Shown: piece after piece, positions 1-9,872 of the stretch | Layout: each line of letters opens with the position of its first letter | Position numbering within the stretch: position 1 is the first letter of the stretch | Source of the DNA: Cupriavidus sp. WKF15 | Lineage (GTDB): Bacteria > Pseudomonadota > Gammaproteobacteria > Burkholderiales > Burkholderiaceae | Assembly (NCBI RefSeq): GCF_029278605.1 | Contig: NZ_CP119572.1 | Location: forward strand, 1,302,001 to 1,366,000 | DNA: 64,000 nt | Reading direction: 5' to 3' | Notes under the pieces: generated by a model | The model's database searches: none | Told to the model about the DNA's origin: nothing | Seen by the model: only the letters and a program-made list of their open reading frames with translations | Translations under genes and position numbers: made by a program

Positions 1-91
1 AGATTGCCATGCCAGTGCCCTGCAGTTGCCCCGCAAGCCCAGCCGTGTGGTGGGCGGAACCGTTGGTCAAGCGGCGCGCAGCGTTGACGGC

Positions 92-874
92 ATGAGCAGG
101 GATCCCCTGACCCCTACGTCGTCTCCCTGGCCCGGCCTTGAAAAAGCCAGGGACCTCATTGCGCAGGCGCGCAGCGTTTTTGTGCTGACTGGCGCCGGCA
201 TTTCCGCCGAATCCGGGGTGCCCACGTTCCGCGATGCATTGACCGGGCTCTGGGCGCGATTCGACCCCGAGGAGCTGGCGAGCGAGGATGCCTACCGCCG
301 CCAGCCGGCGCTCGTATGGGAGTGGTACCAGCACCGGCGCGAACTGGTCGCGGCTGCACGGCCCAATCCGGCGCACTATGCGCTGGTTGCTCTGGCGGCG
401 CAGAAGCCGGTGACACTGGTCACGCAAAACGTGGACGGACTGCACCAGCGCGCCGGCAGCGTGCATGTGATCGAACTGCACGGAAACCTGTTTGCCAACA
501 AATGGCTTAACGGGTGCGGGCGCTGCGACGAGGCCACCGCCATTCCCGGCGATCCGCCGCGTTGCAGCCTGTGCGGCGCGCTGATGCGGCCCGGCGTGGT
601 TTGGTTCGGGGAAGACCTGCCGCGCGTGGCGCGCTTCCGCGCCGAGCATGCCGCCGAGACAGCCGACCTGTGCCTGGTCGTGGGAACGTCGGGGCTGGTG
701 TATCCGGCCGCCGGGCTCCCTGGCCTGGCGAGGGATCACGGTGCGCGGGTCGTGGTGGTGAATCCCCAGCCTTCTGCGCTGGACCAGACCGCGGACGTGG
801 TACTGCCGGCAGCGGCAGGCGCGTGCCTGCCGCTGCTGTGGTCGTCATCCGGCGCCGAGGCGGAGCCGGATTAA
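92..874 (+). CDS. Sir2-family NAD-dependent protein deacylase
   Basis: A 260-residue sirtuin that removes acyl groups from lysines using NAD. The NAD-binding motif GAGISAESGVPTFRD lies near residues 34-48. TQNVDGLHQR and the catalytic His in IELHGN follow, then a CGRC...CSLC zinc ribbon and the VVGTSG motif. A Y-x-x-R pair (YQHR) matches class III (CobB/SIRT5-like) sirtuins, which prefer succinyl or malonyl groups; that specificity is inferred from the motif alone. The start is placed at the ATG at 92. The frame stays open to the left edge and has a TTG at 26, so a longer N-terminus cannot be excluded. It converges on the transaldolase gene with a 10-bp gap. Confidence 0.9.
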   Translation: MSRDPLTPTSSPWPGLEKARDLIAQARSVFVLTGAGISAESGVPTFRDALTGLWARFDPEELASEDAYRRQPALVWEWYQHRRELVAAARPNPAHYALVALAAQKPVTLVTQNVDGLHQRAGSVHVIELHGNLFANKWLNGCGRCDEATAIPGDPPRCSLCGALMRPGVVWFGEDLPRVARFRAEHAAETADLCLVVGTSGLVYPAAGLPGLARDHGARVVVVNPQPSALDQTADVVLPAAAGACLPLLWSSSGAEAEPD

Positions 875-884
875 GCGACGCCTT

Positions 885-1841
885 TCAGCCGGCGATTTGC
901 GCGACCAGCTTTTCCAGCTTGACCGCGTCCGCGGCGAACAGGCGGATGCCTTCGGCCAGCTTTTCGGTGGCCATGGCATCTTCGTTCAGCTGCCAGCGGA
1001 ACGCGCGTTCGTCGGCCGGGATGCGCGCGATGTTGCCGGCCTGGGCCAGGTCGACCGACAACTTGCGTTCCACCGTGCCTTCGGTGCGGGCCAGCTGCTC
1101 GAGCAGGTCGGGGCTGATGGTGAGCAGGTCGCTGCCGGCCAGGGCAATGATCTGCGCGGGGCTGCGGAAGCTCGCGCCCATCACTTCGGTGGCATAGCCG
1201 AACTTCTTGTAGTAATCGTAGATCTGGCGCACCGAACGCACGCCTGGATCGTTGTCGCCGGTATTGGCCGCCGCGTCCCACTGGTCGCCGGCCTGCTTCT
1301 TGTACCAGTCGAGAATGCGGCCGACAAACGGCGAGATCAGCTGCGCGCCGGCCTCGGCGCAGGCGACGGCCTGCACCAGCGAGAACAGCAGCGTCATGTT
1401 GCAGCGGATACCTTCGCGCTGCAGGATCTCCGCTGCGCGAATGCCTTCCCACGTCGATGCAATCTTGATAAGTACGCGCTCACGCGCCACGCCGCGCTGC
1501 TCGTACAGGCGGATCAGGTGCCGGGCCTTCTCGACCGTTGCCTCGGTGTCGAACGACAAGCGGGCATCGACTTCCGTCGATACGCGTCCCGGCACGATGG
1601 CGAGGATCTCGCAGCCGAACGCGATCAGCACGCCGTCCATCACGGCATCGACCCCGCCTTCGTCGTGGTAGTCGCGCACCGCCTGTTCCAGCAGCCCGCG
1701 GTATTCGGGCTTCTGCACTGCCTTGAGGATCAGCGACGGATTGGTGGTGGCGTCCTGGGGGGTGTACTGCTTCATCAGCTGGAAGTCGCCGGTATCGGCC
1801 ACGACCGTGGTGAACTGCTTGAGTTGTTCGAGCTGGTTCAT
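885..1841 (-). CDS. tal: Transaldolase
   Basis: A 318-residue transaldolase (type TalB). It moves a dihydroxyacetone unit between sedoheptulose-7-phosphate and glyceraldehyde-3-phosphate in the non-oxidative pentose phosphate pathway. The N-terminus [19 protein letters not shown] and the [10 protein letters not shown] motif are typical. The Schiff-base lysine is in [16 protein letters not shown]. The ATG at 1841 was chosen over an upstream in-frame start because it gives the usual family length and first residues. It is divergent from rpiA, another pentose phosphate gene, across 158 bp, so the two may be co-regulated. Confidence 0.96.
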   Translation of the reverse strand: MNQLEQLKQFTTVVADTGDFQLMKQYTPQDATTNPSLILKAVQKPEYRGLLEQAVRDYHDEGGVDAVMDGVLIAFGCEILAIVPGRVSTEVDARLSFDTEATVEKARHLIRLYEQRGVARERVLIKIASTWEGIRAAEILQREGIRCNMTLLFSLVQAVACAEAGAQLISPFVGRILDWYKKQAGDQWDAAANTGDNDPGVRSVRQIYDYYKKFGYATEVMGASFRSPAQIIALAGSDLLTISPDLLEQLARTEGTVERKLSVDLAQAGNIARIPADERAFRWQLNEDAMATEKLAEGIRLFAADAVKLEKLVAQIAG

Positions 1842-1999
1842 GATCGGTATGTCGTTGCAGTCGTCATGTTGGGACGGGAAGGGCGGCCGTGTTGCGGGAC
1901 CGTGCGCGCCTTTTGGCTCATTGTACCGTCGTGCACAAGTCGCGCCGCCGCAATCCGCTACACTACGCGTTTTCTTCCCCAAGCCATCTGGCTGTTGTC

Positions 2000-2686
2000 A
2001 TGACTCAGGATGAACTCAAGGCACTGGTGGCGCAAGCCGCGGCCGACTACGTGAAGCAGGAAGTCCCGGAGGGCGCGGTGCTCGGCGTCGGTACCGGTTC
2101 CACTGCCAATCTTTTCATTGACGCCGTGGCAGCGTTCAAGGAACGCTTCGCGGGTGCGGTATCCAGCTCAGAGGCCTCCACTCGCCGACTGCAGCAGCAT
2201 GGTTTCAAAGTGCTGGACCTGAACGAAGTCGACGACATCCCCGTTTATGTCGACGGCGCCGATGAGGTTGACGCCAGCGGCGCCATGATCAAGGGAGGCG
2301 GCGGCGCGCTGACGCGCGAGAAGATCGTGGCATCGGTCGCGGGCCGGTTCGTGTGCATTGCAGATGGCAGCAAGCTGGTGGAGACCATGGGCGCCTTTCC
2401 GCTGCCGATCGAAGTGATTCCGATGGCACGCGCCGCAGTGGCGCGACAGCTGGCCGCGCTCGGTGGACAGCCGCGTCTGCGCATGAACAAGGACGGCGGC
2501 ATCTATCAGACCGACAACGGCAATGTGATCCTGGACGTGGCCGGGCTGAAGATCACCGATCCACGTGGGCTGGAGCAGGTCATCAACCAGATCCCTGGTG
2601 TCGTGACGGTAGGCCTGTTTGCGCTGCGCGGTGCGAATGTGCTGCTGCTTGGCACTGGTGAGGGCGTTCGGCGCACTGATTTCTAA
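2000..2686 (+). CDS. rpiA: Ribose-5-phosphate isomerase A
   Basis: A 228-residue enzyme that interconverts ribose-5-phosphate and ribulose-5-phosphate. Family motifs seen are [10 protein letters not shown] near residue 31, YVDGADEVD near 80 and [12 protein letters not shown] near 95, which carry the phosphate-binding and catalytic residues. The start [12 protein letters not shown] at 2000 gives the normal family length; an upstream in-frame start would add 37 residues of non-family sequence. It ends before a bidirectional terminator shared with the convergent yggX gene. Confidence 0.96.
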   Translation: MTQDELKALVAQAAADYVKQEVPEGAVLGVGTGSTANLFIDAVAAFKERFAGAVSSSEASTRRLQQHGFKVLDLNEVDDIPVYVDGADEVDASGAMIKGGGGALTREKIVASVAGRFVCIADGSKLVETMGAFPLPIEVIPMARAAVARQLAALGGQPRLRMNKDGGIYQTDNGNVILDVAGLKITDPRGLEQVINQIPGVVTVGLFALRGANVLLLGTGEGVRRTDF

Positions 2687-2809
2687 GTCGCCCGGCGCGT
2701 GATGTGCCGATAAAAAAGCTTCTTCGCCGGCGTGGCCGGCGGGGGTTCTCTGGTCCGGATTGGCTCCATCATCCCCATCCCCCGCAACCCCGTAACCCGG
2801 CGAAGAGCC

Positions 2810-2838
2810 AAAAAAAGGGTGCCGGAGGCACCCTTTTT
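2810..2838. terminator. Bidirectional rho-independent terminator between rpiA and yggX
   Basis: The stem GGGTGCC/GGCACCC at 2817-2833 has a GGA loop. An A-run lies on its left and a T-run on its right, so it can end transcription from both convergent genes. Confidence 0.85.
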
Positions 2839-2858
2839 ATGTTCTCCGCGCAGGAATT

Positions 2859-3131
2859 TCAGGCCTGCGGTGGGACGTAGCCCTGAGCCTGGTCCGCCCC
2901 TTCGCCAAAGAAGTACTTTTCAGTCTGCTTGATCAGGTACTGACGCGCCCGCGCGTCAGCCATGTTCAGGCGGTTCTCGTTGATCAGCATGGTCTGGTGC
3001 TTGAGCCAGCCGGCCCAGGCTTCCTTCGACACGCTTTGCCAGATCTTCTTGCCGAGTTCGCCGGGCAGCGGCGGGAAATCGAGCCCTTCGGCTTCCTTGT
3101 TCAACTTGATGCAGTGGACCATGCGGGCCAT
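2859..3131 (-). CDS. yggX: Probable Fe(II)-trafficking / oxidative damage protection protein (YggX family)
   Basis: A 90-residue protein of the YggX family, linked in other bacteria to iron trafficking and protection of Fe-S clusters against oxidants. The start [20 protein letters not shown] contains the conserved single cysteine at position 7. The central [27 protein letters not shown] and [11 protein letters not shown] segments are family hallmarks. The ATG at 3131 gives the usual length of about 90 residues. It shares a terminator with rpiA and lies 160 bp from the end of argA. Confidence 0.93.
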   Translation of the reverse strand: MARMVHCIKLNKEAEGLDFPPLPGELGKKIWQSVSKEAWAGWLKHQTMLINENRLNMADARARQYLIKQTEKYFFGEGADQAQGYVPPQA

Positions 3132-3291
3132 GAGGACTCCTTGTGTGTATTGGCGGGAGCGGGGCAGCAAAATCATGCTTCATGCCACGCTTCATGCGCT
3201 CCCGTTTCTGTGTTTCAGTGGACGACTGGTGCGCTATTGTAGCCAAGCCAGGCGGGGCGCCGCCGCCTAGCGGCATTGCCCCTTACGGCTC

Positions 3292-4725
3292 CTACAGCTT
3301 TTTCATGAGCACCATCGACTTGCGCTGCCAGTTGTAGAGCTTGCGCTTGTCTTCCGGCAGGTCGTCCACGGTGGCGTGGACGAAGCCGCGCTTGAGGAAC
3401 CAGTGCTCGGTACGCGTGGTGAGCACGAACAGCCGGTCCAGGCCCAGCGAGCGCGCGCGTCGTTCGATGCGCTTGAGCAGGCGCTCGCCGTCGCCGGTGC
3501 CCTGCGCTTCGGACGATACCGTCAGGCACGCCATCTCGCCCATATTCTCGCGCGGGTAGTCGTACAGCGCGGCGCAACCGAACAGCACGCCGTCGTGCTC
3601 GATCACCGAGAAGTTGGCGATGTCGCGTTCGATCAGGTGCCGGCCGCGCGGGACCAGCGTGCCGTCCTGCTCGAGCGGTGCGATCAGTTGCAGGATGCCG
3701 CCGACGTCGTCGAGCGTGGCTTCGCGCAGGCTCTCCAGGTCGGTGTCGGAGATCATGGTGCCGACGCCGTCGTGCAGGAACAGCTCCAGCAGCACCGAGC
3801 CGTCCAGCGAATAGGGAATCAGGTGCGCGCGCGGCACGCCGCCCTTGAGCGCCTTGACCAGGTGCTGCAGGTAGTAGCCGATATCGGGCGTCAGGTGGTT
3901 GTTCTGCAGGCGCTCCACCGCGGTGCGCAGCGACATTTCCTTCATCAGCTTGCCGACCGGGTCCAGCACGCCTGGCACCTCGGTGATAAAGATGAGCTTG
4001 TCGGCCTTCAGCGCGGTGGCCGTGGCGCTGGCCACGTCTTCCATGGACAGGTTGAAAGCCTGCCCCGTCGGCGAGAAACCCAGCGGCGAGAACAGTACGA
4101 TCTTGCCGTGCGACAGCGACATGCGTACCGATTCGCCGTCAATCTTGCGCACCAGCCCGGTGTGCTGGTAGTCCACGCCGTTGACGATGCCTACCGGCCG
4201 CGCCGTGACGAAGTTGCCCGAAATCACCGACAGCTGGGCGCCGGCCATCGGCGTGTTCGGCAGCCCCTGGCTGAAGGCCGCCTCGATGTCGAGGCGCAGC
4301 TCCCCGGAGGCCTCCTTGGCGCATTCGAGCGCGGCGTTGTCGGTGATGCGCACGCCGTCGGCGAACTGCGACTCGACATGGCGCAGCGCCAGTTGCTCTT
4401 CCACCTGCGGGCGCGAGCCGTGCACCAGCACGATCTGCATGCCCATGGCATGCAGCAGCGCCACATCGTTGACCAGGGCGTTGAGCACGCCAGCCTTGAC
4501 CAGTTCACCGCCGAAGGCGATCACGAAGGTCTTGCCGCGGAAGGCGTGGATGTAGGGCGCGACGGTGCGCAGCCAGTCGACGAACTGCTGGTGGTCCGGC
4601 GCGCCGCGCTCGACGGCCTCGGTCTGGGGCGCGCCCGTGGCGGGCTGCGATTCGGTGGCAGGCTGGGGCTCGGCCGGCTGGGAGGGAGCCGGTGCCTGCG
4701 GTGGCGTGTCGGTTCTGGCATTCAT
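3292..4725 (-). CDS. argA: Amino-acid N-acetyltransferase (N-acetylglutamate synthase)
   Basis: A 477-residue enzyme that acetylates glutamate with acetyl-CoA, the first step of arginine synthesis. After a Pro/Ala/Gln-rich N-terminal tail of about 45 residues there is an amino-acid-kinase-like domain (FVIAFGGELVKAG, then IVLVHGSRPQVEEQL). This domain binds arginine in homologues. A GNAT acetyltransferase domain follows from about residue 320 (ACLTVSSEAQGTGDGERLL). The start is the ATG at 4725, one base from the predicted transcript start of a shared palindromic -10 element, so the mRNA may be leaderless. It is divergent from hrpA. Confidence 0.94.
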   Translation of the reverse strand: MNARTDTPPQAPAPSQPAEPQPATESQPATGAPQTEAVERGAPDHQQFVDWLRTVAPYIHAFRGKTFVIAFGGELVKAGVLNALVNDVALLHAMGMQIVLVHGSRPQVEEQLALRHVESQFADGVRITDNAALECAKEASGELRLDIEAAFSQGLPNTPMAGAQLSVISGNFVTARPVGIVNGVDYQHTGLVRKIDGESVRMSLSHGKIVLFSPLGFSPTGQAFNLSMEDVASATATALKADKLIFITEVPGVLDPVGKLMKEMSLRTAVERLQNNHLTPDIGYYLQHLVKALKGGVPRAHLIPYSLDGSVLLELFLHDGVGTMISDTDLESLREATLDDVGGILQLIAPLEQDGTLVPRGRHLIERDIANFSVIEHDGVLFGCAALYDYPRENMGEMACLTVSSEAQGTGDGERLLKRIERRARSLGLDRLFVLTTRTEHWFLKRGFVHATVDDLPEDKRKLYNWQRKSMVLMKKL

Positions 4726-4730
4726 GCCGC

Positions 4731-4742
4731 GGATTATAATCC
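4731..4742. promoter_or_regulatory. Palindromic dual -10 element shared by argA and hrpA
   Basis: The 12-bp perfect palindrome GGATTATAATCC contains TATAAT on both strands (4735-4740 on plus, 4738-4733 on minus). The whole divergent gap is 23 bp. Transcription starts placed 6-7 bases downstream fall at about 4747 and 4726, within two bases of each ATG. A weak -35-like TTGTTC for argA lies inside the hrpA start (4760-4755, 16-bp spacer). No good -35 is visible for hrpA. Confidence 0.55.
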
Positions 4743-4748
4743 CCGCCA

Positions 4749-7700
4749 ATGTCAGAACAACGTCCCGCCAAGCCTTCTTCGCCACGCCAGCCAGCCGCTG
4801 GCGCACGGCCAGCCCCCCGACCCGACGGCCGCCCCGCGCAGCGCCCGCCATCCCGGCCCGGTCCGCGGCCCGAGACCGCGCCCGCTGCCGAGGCGCAGGC
4901 CGGGCGCCGGCGCGCACCGCGTCCGCCGCACCAGGCCAATCCGCTGCCCCCGATCACGTTTCCCGAGGCGCTGCCGGTCTCGGCCCGCCGCGACGAGATC
5001 GCCGCCGCGCTGCAGGCCAACCAGGTGGTCATCGTGTCCGGCGAGACCGGTTCGGGCAAGACCACGCAGCTGCCCAAGATCTGCCTGTCGATCGGGCGCG
5101 GGCCCGGGCGCGAAGGCGGCGGGCTGATCGGCCATACCCAGCCGCGGCGCATTGCCGCGACCTCGACCGCCAAGCGCATTGCGCAGGAACTGGGTTCGCC
5201 GGTAGGCGAGCACGTGGGATACCAGGTGCGCTTCAATGACGCCCTGTCGCCTGGCGCCTCGGTCAAGCTCATGACCGACGGCATCTTGCTGGCCGAGACG
5301 CAGAATGATCCGCTGCTGCGCGCGTACGACACCATCATCATCGATGAGGCGCACGAACGTAGCCTGAACATCGATTTCCTGATCGGCTACCTGAGGCAGA
5401 TCCTGCCGAAGCGACCCGACCTCAAGGTCATCATCACGTCGGCCACCATCGATGCGCAGCGCTTTGCCACGCATTTCTCGGTCGATGGCAAGCCGGCGCC
5501 GGTCATCGAGGTGAGCGGGCGGCTGTACCCGGTGGAAATCCGCTACCATCCGATTCAGCAGGGCGCGCCCGCCGACAGCCCGCCGAAAAGCGCGCAGGCC
5601 CGCGAGCGTGACCTGTACGACGGCATCGTCGATGCAGTGGATGAGCTGTCTCGCCTGGGCCCTGGCGACGTGCTGGTGTTCCTGCCGGGCGAGCGCGAGA
5701 TCCGCGAGGCCGCCGAGGCGCTGCGCAAGCATCATCCGCCGCACACGGAAATCCTGCCGTTGTTCGCGCGCCTGTCGGTGCAGGAGCAGGAGCGCGTGTT
5801 CAAGCCGTCCAATGCGCGCCGCATCGTGCTGGCGACCAACGTCGCCGAGACGTCTCTGACGGTGCCGGGCATCCGCTACGTGGTGGATACGGGCCTGGCG
5901 CGTGTCAAGCGCTATTCCTATCGCAACAAGGTCGAGCAGCTTCAGATCGAGTCGATTTCGCAGGCTGCCGCCAACCAGCGCGCCGGCCGCTGCGGCCGCG
6001 TGGCCGACGGGGTTTGCATCCGGCTCTATGAAGAGTCGGATTTCCTCGGTCGCGTGCGCTTCACGGATCCGGAGATCCTGCGTTCCTCGCTGGCCGCGGT
6101 GATCCTGCGCATGAAGGCACTGCGGCTGACGGATATCGAAGCTTTCCCGTTCATCGAGCCGCCGCTGGGCCGGGCTGTTGCCGACGGCTACCAGCTGCTG
6201 CAGGAACTTGGCGCGGTGGACGATGCCAACCAGCTGACCGCAACCGGGCGGCAGCTTGCCAGGCTGCCGCTGGATCCGCGCGTGGCGCGCATGATCCTGG
6301 CCGCGCGCGAGCAGCACTGCCTGCGCGAGGTGCTGGTCATTGCCAGCGCACTGTCGGTGCAGGATCCGCGCGAACGTCCCCAGGAAGCGCAGGAGGCCGC
6401 CGACCAGGCGCACCGCAAGTTCATGGACGAGAAGTCCGAGTTCCTGGGGTGGGTCAAGCTCTGGACGTGGTTCGAGGAGGCCGTCGCACACAAGAAATCC
6501 AACCGGCAGTTGCAGGACCAGTGCCGTGCGAGCTTCCTGTCGCATATGCGGCTGCGTGAGTGGCGCGACGTGCATTCGCAGTTGCTGACCACCGTGACCG
6601 AGCAGGGCTGGCGCCTGAACGACAGCGAGCCAACCTACGAGCAACTGCACAAGGCGTTGCTGACCGGCCTGCTTGGCAACGTCGGCTGCCGGATCGAGGA
6701 AAGCGATGGCAAGGGGCGCGAGTACCTTGGCGCGCGCGGCATCAAGTTCCACCTGTGGCCGGGCTCGCTGATCGCGCGCAAGGTGGGCCGCTGGGTCATG
6801 GCGGCGGAACTGGTCGAGACCAGCCGGCTGTTCGCGCGCACGCTCGCCCGCATCGAGCCGGAGTGGCTGGAACAGGTCGGGCGCCACTTGCTCAAGGTGA
6901 GCTGGAGCGACCCGCACTGGGAAAAGAAGGCCGGGCAGGTGCTGGCGCTGGAACGCGCCACGCTGTACGGGCTGGTGGTGTACCAGCACCGCCGCGTGCA
7001 CTACGGTCCGATGAACCCGGCCGAAGCGCGCGAGATTTTCATTCGCCGCGGCCTGGTCGAGGGCGAGTTCGACACGCGGCTGCCGTTCTACGCGCACAAC
7101 CAGCGGCTCGTGCGCGAGATCGAGAACCTCGAACACAAGTCACGCCGCCAGGATGTACTGGTCGATGACGAGCTGATCTATGCGTTCTATGACCGCGCGA
7201 TTCCGGCCGACATCTGCCAGCAGGTGACGTTCGAGCGGTGGTACCAGGCCGAAAGCGCCAAGGACCGCAAGCTGCTCTACCTCAACCGCGAGGAACTGAT
7301 GCGGCACGAGGCGGCCGGCATCACCACGGACCTGTTCCCCAAGACCCTGTCCGTGGCCGGCGTCGACATGAGCCTGACCTATCACTTCGAACCCGGTAGC
7401 CATCGTGACGGCGTCACGCTGGCCGTGCCGCTCTATGCGCTCAACCAGGTACGGCCGGAGCGCACGGAATGGCTCGTGCCGGGCATGATCAAGGAAAAGG
7501 TCCACCTGCTGCTGAAGTCGCTGCCCCAGAAGCTGCGCCGCCATTGCGTGCCGCTGCCGGACTATGCCGCCGCCTTTGTCGCACGGCATCCGTTCGGTGA
7601 AGGCGAACTGACCGACGTGGTGATCGCGGACATCCGCGAGCAGACCGGCACGGTCGTGCGGCGCGCCGACTTCAAGCCGGAAACCCTGTCCGCGCACCAC

Positions 7701-8711
7701 TTCATGAACTTCAAGGTGGTGGACGAGCACGGCCGGCAGCTCGACATGGGGCGCAACCTGGCGCAGTTGCGCGCGGAACTGGGCGGCCAGGCGCAGCAGT
7801 CGTTCCAGAGCATTGCCGCGCGCGACGTGCCGGCAGCCGAGGCGGGCCAGTATGAGGGTTTGACGTCCTGGTCCTTCGGCGAGCTGCCCGAACTGCTGGA
7901 AATCCGCAAGGGCAGCCAGACGCTGTTCGGCTACCCGGCACTGGTCGACAAGGGCACGCATTGCGACGTCGAAGTCTTCGACGATCCGCAAGAGGCCGAG
8001 CGCATCCACCATGCGGGCCTGCGCCGCCTGTTCGCGCTGCAGTTGCGGGAACCGGTGAAGTTCATCGAAAAGAACATCCCCGGCCTGCAACAGATGGCCA
8101 TGCAGTACATGGCCCTCGGCACGCAGGAGATGCTGCGCGAGCAGATCGTGTTGCTGGCGCTCGAGCGTGCCTGCCTGCAGGCCCCGCTGCCGCGCAATGA
8201 AGCGGAGTTCAGCGCCCGCAAGGACGAGGGGCGGGCCAGGCTGTCGCTGCTGGCCCAGGAGATCGCGCGGCTGGCGGGCACCATCCTGGCCGAATATGCG
8301 GGGCTGCCGCGCAAGCTGCTGCAGGCCAAGCCGTTCGGCACGGCCTATGCCGACATGGAGGCGCAGCTTGGGCGCCTGATGGGCAAGCAGTTCATCATCG
8401 ATACGCCCTACACGCAGCTCGTGCATTTCCCGCGCTACCTGAAGGGCATCGCCATGCGCGTGGACAAGTTGAAAGGCGATCCCGCCCGCGACACACAGCG
8501 CGTGCAGGAGATGGCGCCGTTGCTGCAGCAGTGGCAGCGCGCGGAAAAGCAGCTGCGCACGCAGGGCAAGGGGGCCGCGGACGCCAGGCTTGATGAGTTC
8601 CGATGGATGCTCGAGGAGCTGCGTATTGCACTGTTTGCCCAGGAACTGCGCACGCCGGTGCCGATGTCGGTCAAGCGCCTGCAGAAGGTCTGGGAGGCCA
8701 TGCAGCGATAA
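4749..8711 (+). CDS. hrpA: ATP-dependent RNA helicase HrpA
   Basis: A 1320-residue DEAH-box helicase of the HrpA family, the normal length. A Pro/Ala/Arg-rich tail of about 75 residues leads into the RecA-like core. Walker A GETGSGKTTQLPK is near residue 97 and IIIDEAHERSLN near 200. The SAT motif is in IITSATIDAQRF, and QRAGRCGRV is motif VI. The helicase-associated and OB-fold regions and the long HrpA-specific C-terminal domain follow. E. coli HrpA acts on mRNA cleavage and stalled ribosomes; the role here is inferred. The start is tied to the ATG at 4749, directly behind the palindromic -10. Confidence 0.95.
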   Translation: MSEQRPAKPSSPRQPAAGARPAPRPDGRPAQRPPSRPGPRPETAPAAEAQAGRRRAPRPPHQANPLPPITFPEALPVSARRDEIAAALQANQVVIVSGETGSGKTTQLPKICLSIGRGPGREGGGLIGHTQPRRIAATSTAKRIAQELGSPVGEHVGYQVRFNDALSPGASVKLMTDGILLAETQNDPLLRAYDTIIIDEAHERSLNIDFLIGYLRQILPKRPDLKVIITSATIDAQRFATHFSVDGKPAPVIEVSGRLYPVEIRYHPIQQGAPADSPPKSAQARERDLYDGIVDAVDELSRLGPGDVLVFLPGEREIREAAEALRKHHPPHTEILPLFARLSVQEQERVFKPSNARRIVLATNVAETSLTVPGIRYVVDTGLARVKRYSYRNKVEQLQIESISQAAANQRAGRCGRVADGVCIRLYEESDFLGRVRFTDPEILRSSLAAVILRMKALRLTDIEAFPFIEPPLGRAVADGYQLLQELGAVDDANQLTATGRQLARLPLDPRVARMILAAREQHCLREVLVIASALSVQDPRERPQEAQEAADQAHRKFMDEKSEFLGWVKLWTWFEEAVAHKKSNRQLQDQCRASFLSHMRLREWRDVHSQLLTTVTEQGWRLNDSEPTYEQLHKALLTGLLGNVGCRIEESDGKGREYLGARGIKFHLWPGSLIARKVGRWVMAAELVETSRLFARTLARIEPEWLEQVGRHLLKVSWSDPHWEKKAGQVLALERATLYGLVVYQHRRVHYGPMNPAEAREIFIRRGLVEGEFDTRLPFYAHNQRLVREIENLEHKSRRQDVLVDDELIYAFYDRAIPADICQQVTFERWYQAESAKDRKLLYLNREELMRHEAAGITTDLFPKTLSVAGVDMSLTYHFEPGSHRDGVTLAVPLYALNQVRPERTEWLVPGMIKEKVHLLLKSLPQKLRRHCVPLPDYAAAFVARHPFGEGELTDVVIADIREQTGTVVRRADFKPETLSAHHFMNFKVVDEHGRQLDMGRNLAQLRAELGGQAQQSFQSIAARDVPAAEAGQYEGLTSWSFGELPELLEIRKGSQTLFGYPALVDKGTHCDVEVFDDPQEAERIHHAGLRRLFALQLREPVKFIEKNIPGLQQMAMQYMALGTQEMLREQIVLLALERACLQAPLPRNEAEFSARKDEGRARLSLLAQEIARLAGTILAEYAGLPRKLLQAKPFGTAYADMEAQLGRLMGKQFIIDTPYTQLVHFPRYLKGIAMRVDKLKGDPARDTQRVQEMAPLLQQWQRAEKQLRTQGKGAADARLDEFRWMLEELRIALFAQELRTPVPMSVKRLQKVWEAMQR

Positions 8712-8862
8712 GCCACCGCGCGCAGGGCGGGTCTTGAGACAGGGGCAGCACAAAGATGTGTAACGAAATGTGAAAGTCTTGTCCGTGATCAGTCAGGCGG
8801 TCATCTTGGCGCCCCTCCGAAACGTTAGAATGTCCGATTCCGCCCTTGAATTGACTGGACTT

Positions 8863-9849
8863 ATGCTCGTGTTGCGTCGTGTTGTTGCTGGTATGTTGGC
8901 GACCGGTTCCCTGGCCTTGGGGTTGATGGCGTCGCCGGCCTTGGCGGAAGTCGTGGTGGTGCTCAACTCGGGTGACGCAACCGTCACGCTGATCGACAAG
9001 GACACGCAGAAGGTGCTCGAGACCTACCCGGTCGGCAAGGAGCCCCATCACCTGATCGCCACGCCGGACGAAAAGTCCCTGATCGTCGCAAATGCCGTGG
9101 GCAATGACCTGGTCTTCCTGGACCCGGTGTCCGGCAAGGTCCAGCAGCGTGTGCCCGGTATCGACGATCCCTACCAGATCGGTTTTTCTCCGGACCAGAA
9201 GTGGTTCATCGCCACGGGCAACCGGCTGGACCGCGTAGACCTCTACCGCTGGGACGGCAAGGCGCTGAAGATGGCCAAGCAGTTTCCGCTGGCCAAGACG
9301 CCCAGCCATATCGCCTTCACCGCCGACAGCCGCATCGCATTCATCACGCTGCAGGATTCCAATGAGGTGGTCGCGATCGACCTGGCCACGCAGAACGTGA
9401 TGTGGCGCATGGATGCGGGCTCGGCGCCCGCGGGCATCTGGGTGACGCCTGACCAGCGCTACCTGCTGGTCGGCATGACGGGCGCGGATTATGTGGCCGT
9501 GATCGACTGGCGCACCCGTACCATCGTGAAGCAGATCCAGACCGGCAAGGGCGCGCATAACTTCCGGGCGGTGGGCGACAAGCGCCACCTGTTCCTGAGC
9601 AACCGCGTGACCGGCAGCATCAGCATCATCGACCAGCAGACCCTGACCAAGGTGGGCGACATTACCGGCCTGCCGCCGGGTCCGGACGATATGGAGCTGA
9701 CCGCCGATGGCAAGACGCTGTGGGTGACGTTCCGCTGGGCGCGAGCGGTCGGCCTGATCGATGTGGCCAATCGCAAGCTGGTCAAGACCATCCGCGTGGG
9801 CCGTTCGCCTCACGGGATCTATTTCCGTACCCGGGCACCGCTCTACTGA
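8863..9849 (+). CDS. Exported YVTN-type beta-propeller protein
   Basis: A 328-residue secreted protein. A signal peptide at residues 1-28 (hydrophobic run ending MASPALA) is followed by repeats of about 40-45 residues such as VGKEPHHLIATPDEKSLIVAN and VGRSPHGIYF, typical of YVTN/NHL-like propellers. Such propellers act in the periplasm or at the surface as binding scaffolds; no enzyme motif is seen. The start at 8863 puts the signal peptide first; in-frame starts at 8830 and 8770 (GTG) would bury it. The next gene begins 23 bp downstream, so it probably shares a transcript with the polysaccharide deacetylase and hydroxylase genes. Confidence 0.85.
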   Translation: MLVLRRVVAGMLATGSLALGLMASPALAEVVVVLNSGDATVTLIDKDTQKVLETYPVGKEPHHLIATPDEKSLIVANAVGNDLVFLDPVSGKVQQRVPGIDDPYQIGFSPDQKWFIATGNRLDRVDLYRWDGKALKMAKQFPLAKTPSHIAFTADSRIAFITLQDSNEVVAIDLATQNVMWRMDAGSAPAGIWVTPDQRYLLVGMTGADYVAVIDWRTRTIVKQIQTGKGAHNFRAVGDKRHLFLSNRVTGSISIIDQQTLTKVGDITGLPPGPDDMELTADGKTLWVTFRWARAVGLIDVANRKLVKTIRVGRSPHGIYFRTRAPLY

Positions 9850-9872
9850 CGCCGGCAGGGCAGGGAAGGATC

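Noticed and set aside
3177..3197. Two GCTTCATGC copies 12 bp apart upstream of yggX
   Set aside because: Short, and without a regulator or structure to link them; likely chance.
4752..7136. A 794-codon minus-strand frame opposite hrpA
   Set aside because: No recognisable domain, and complementary to the conserved helicase core.
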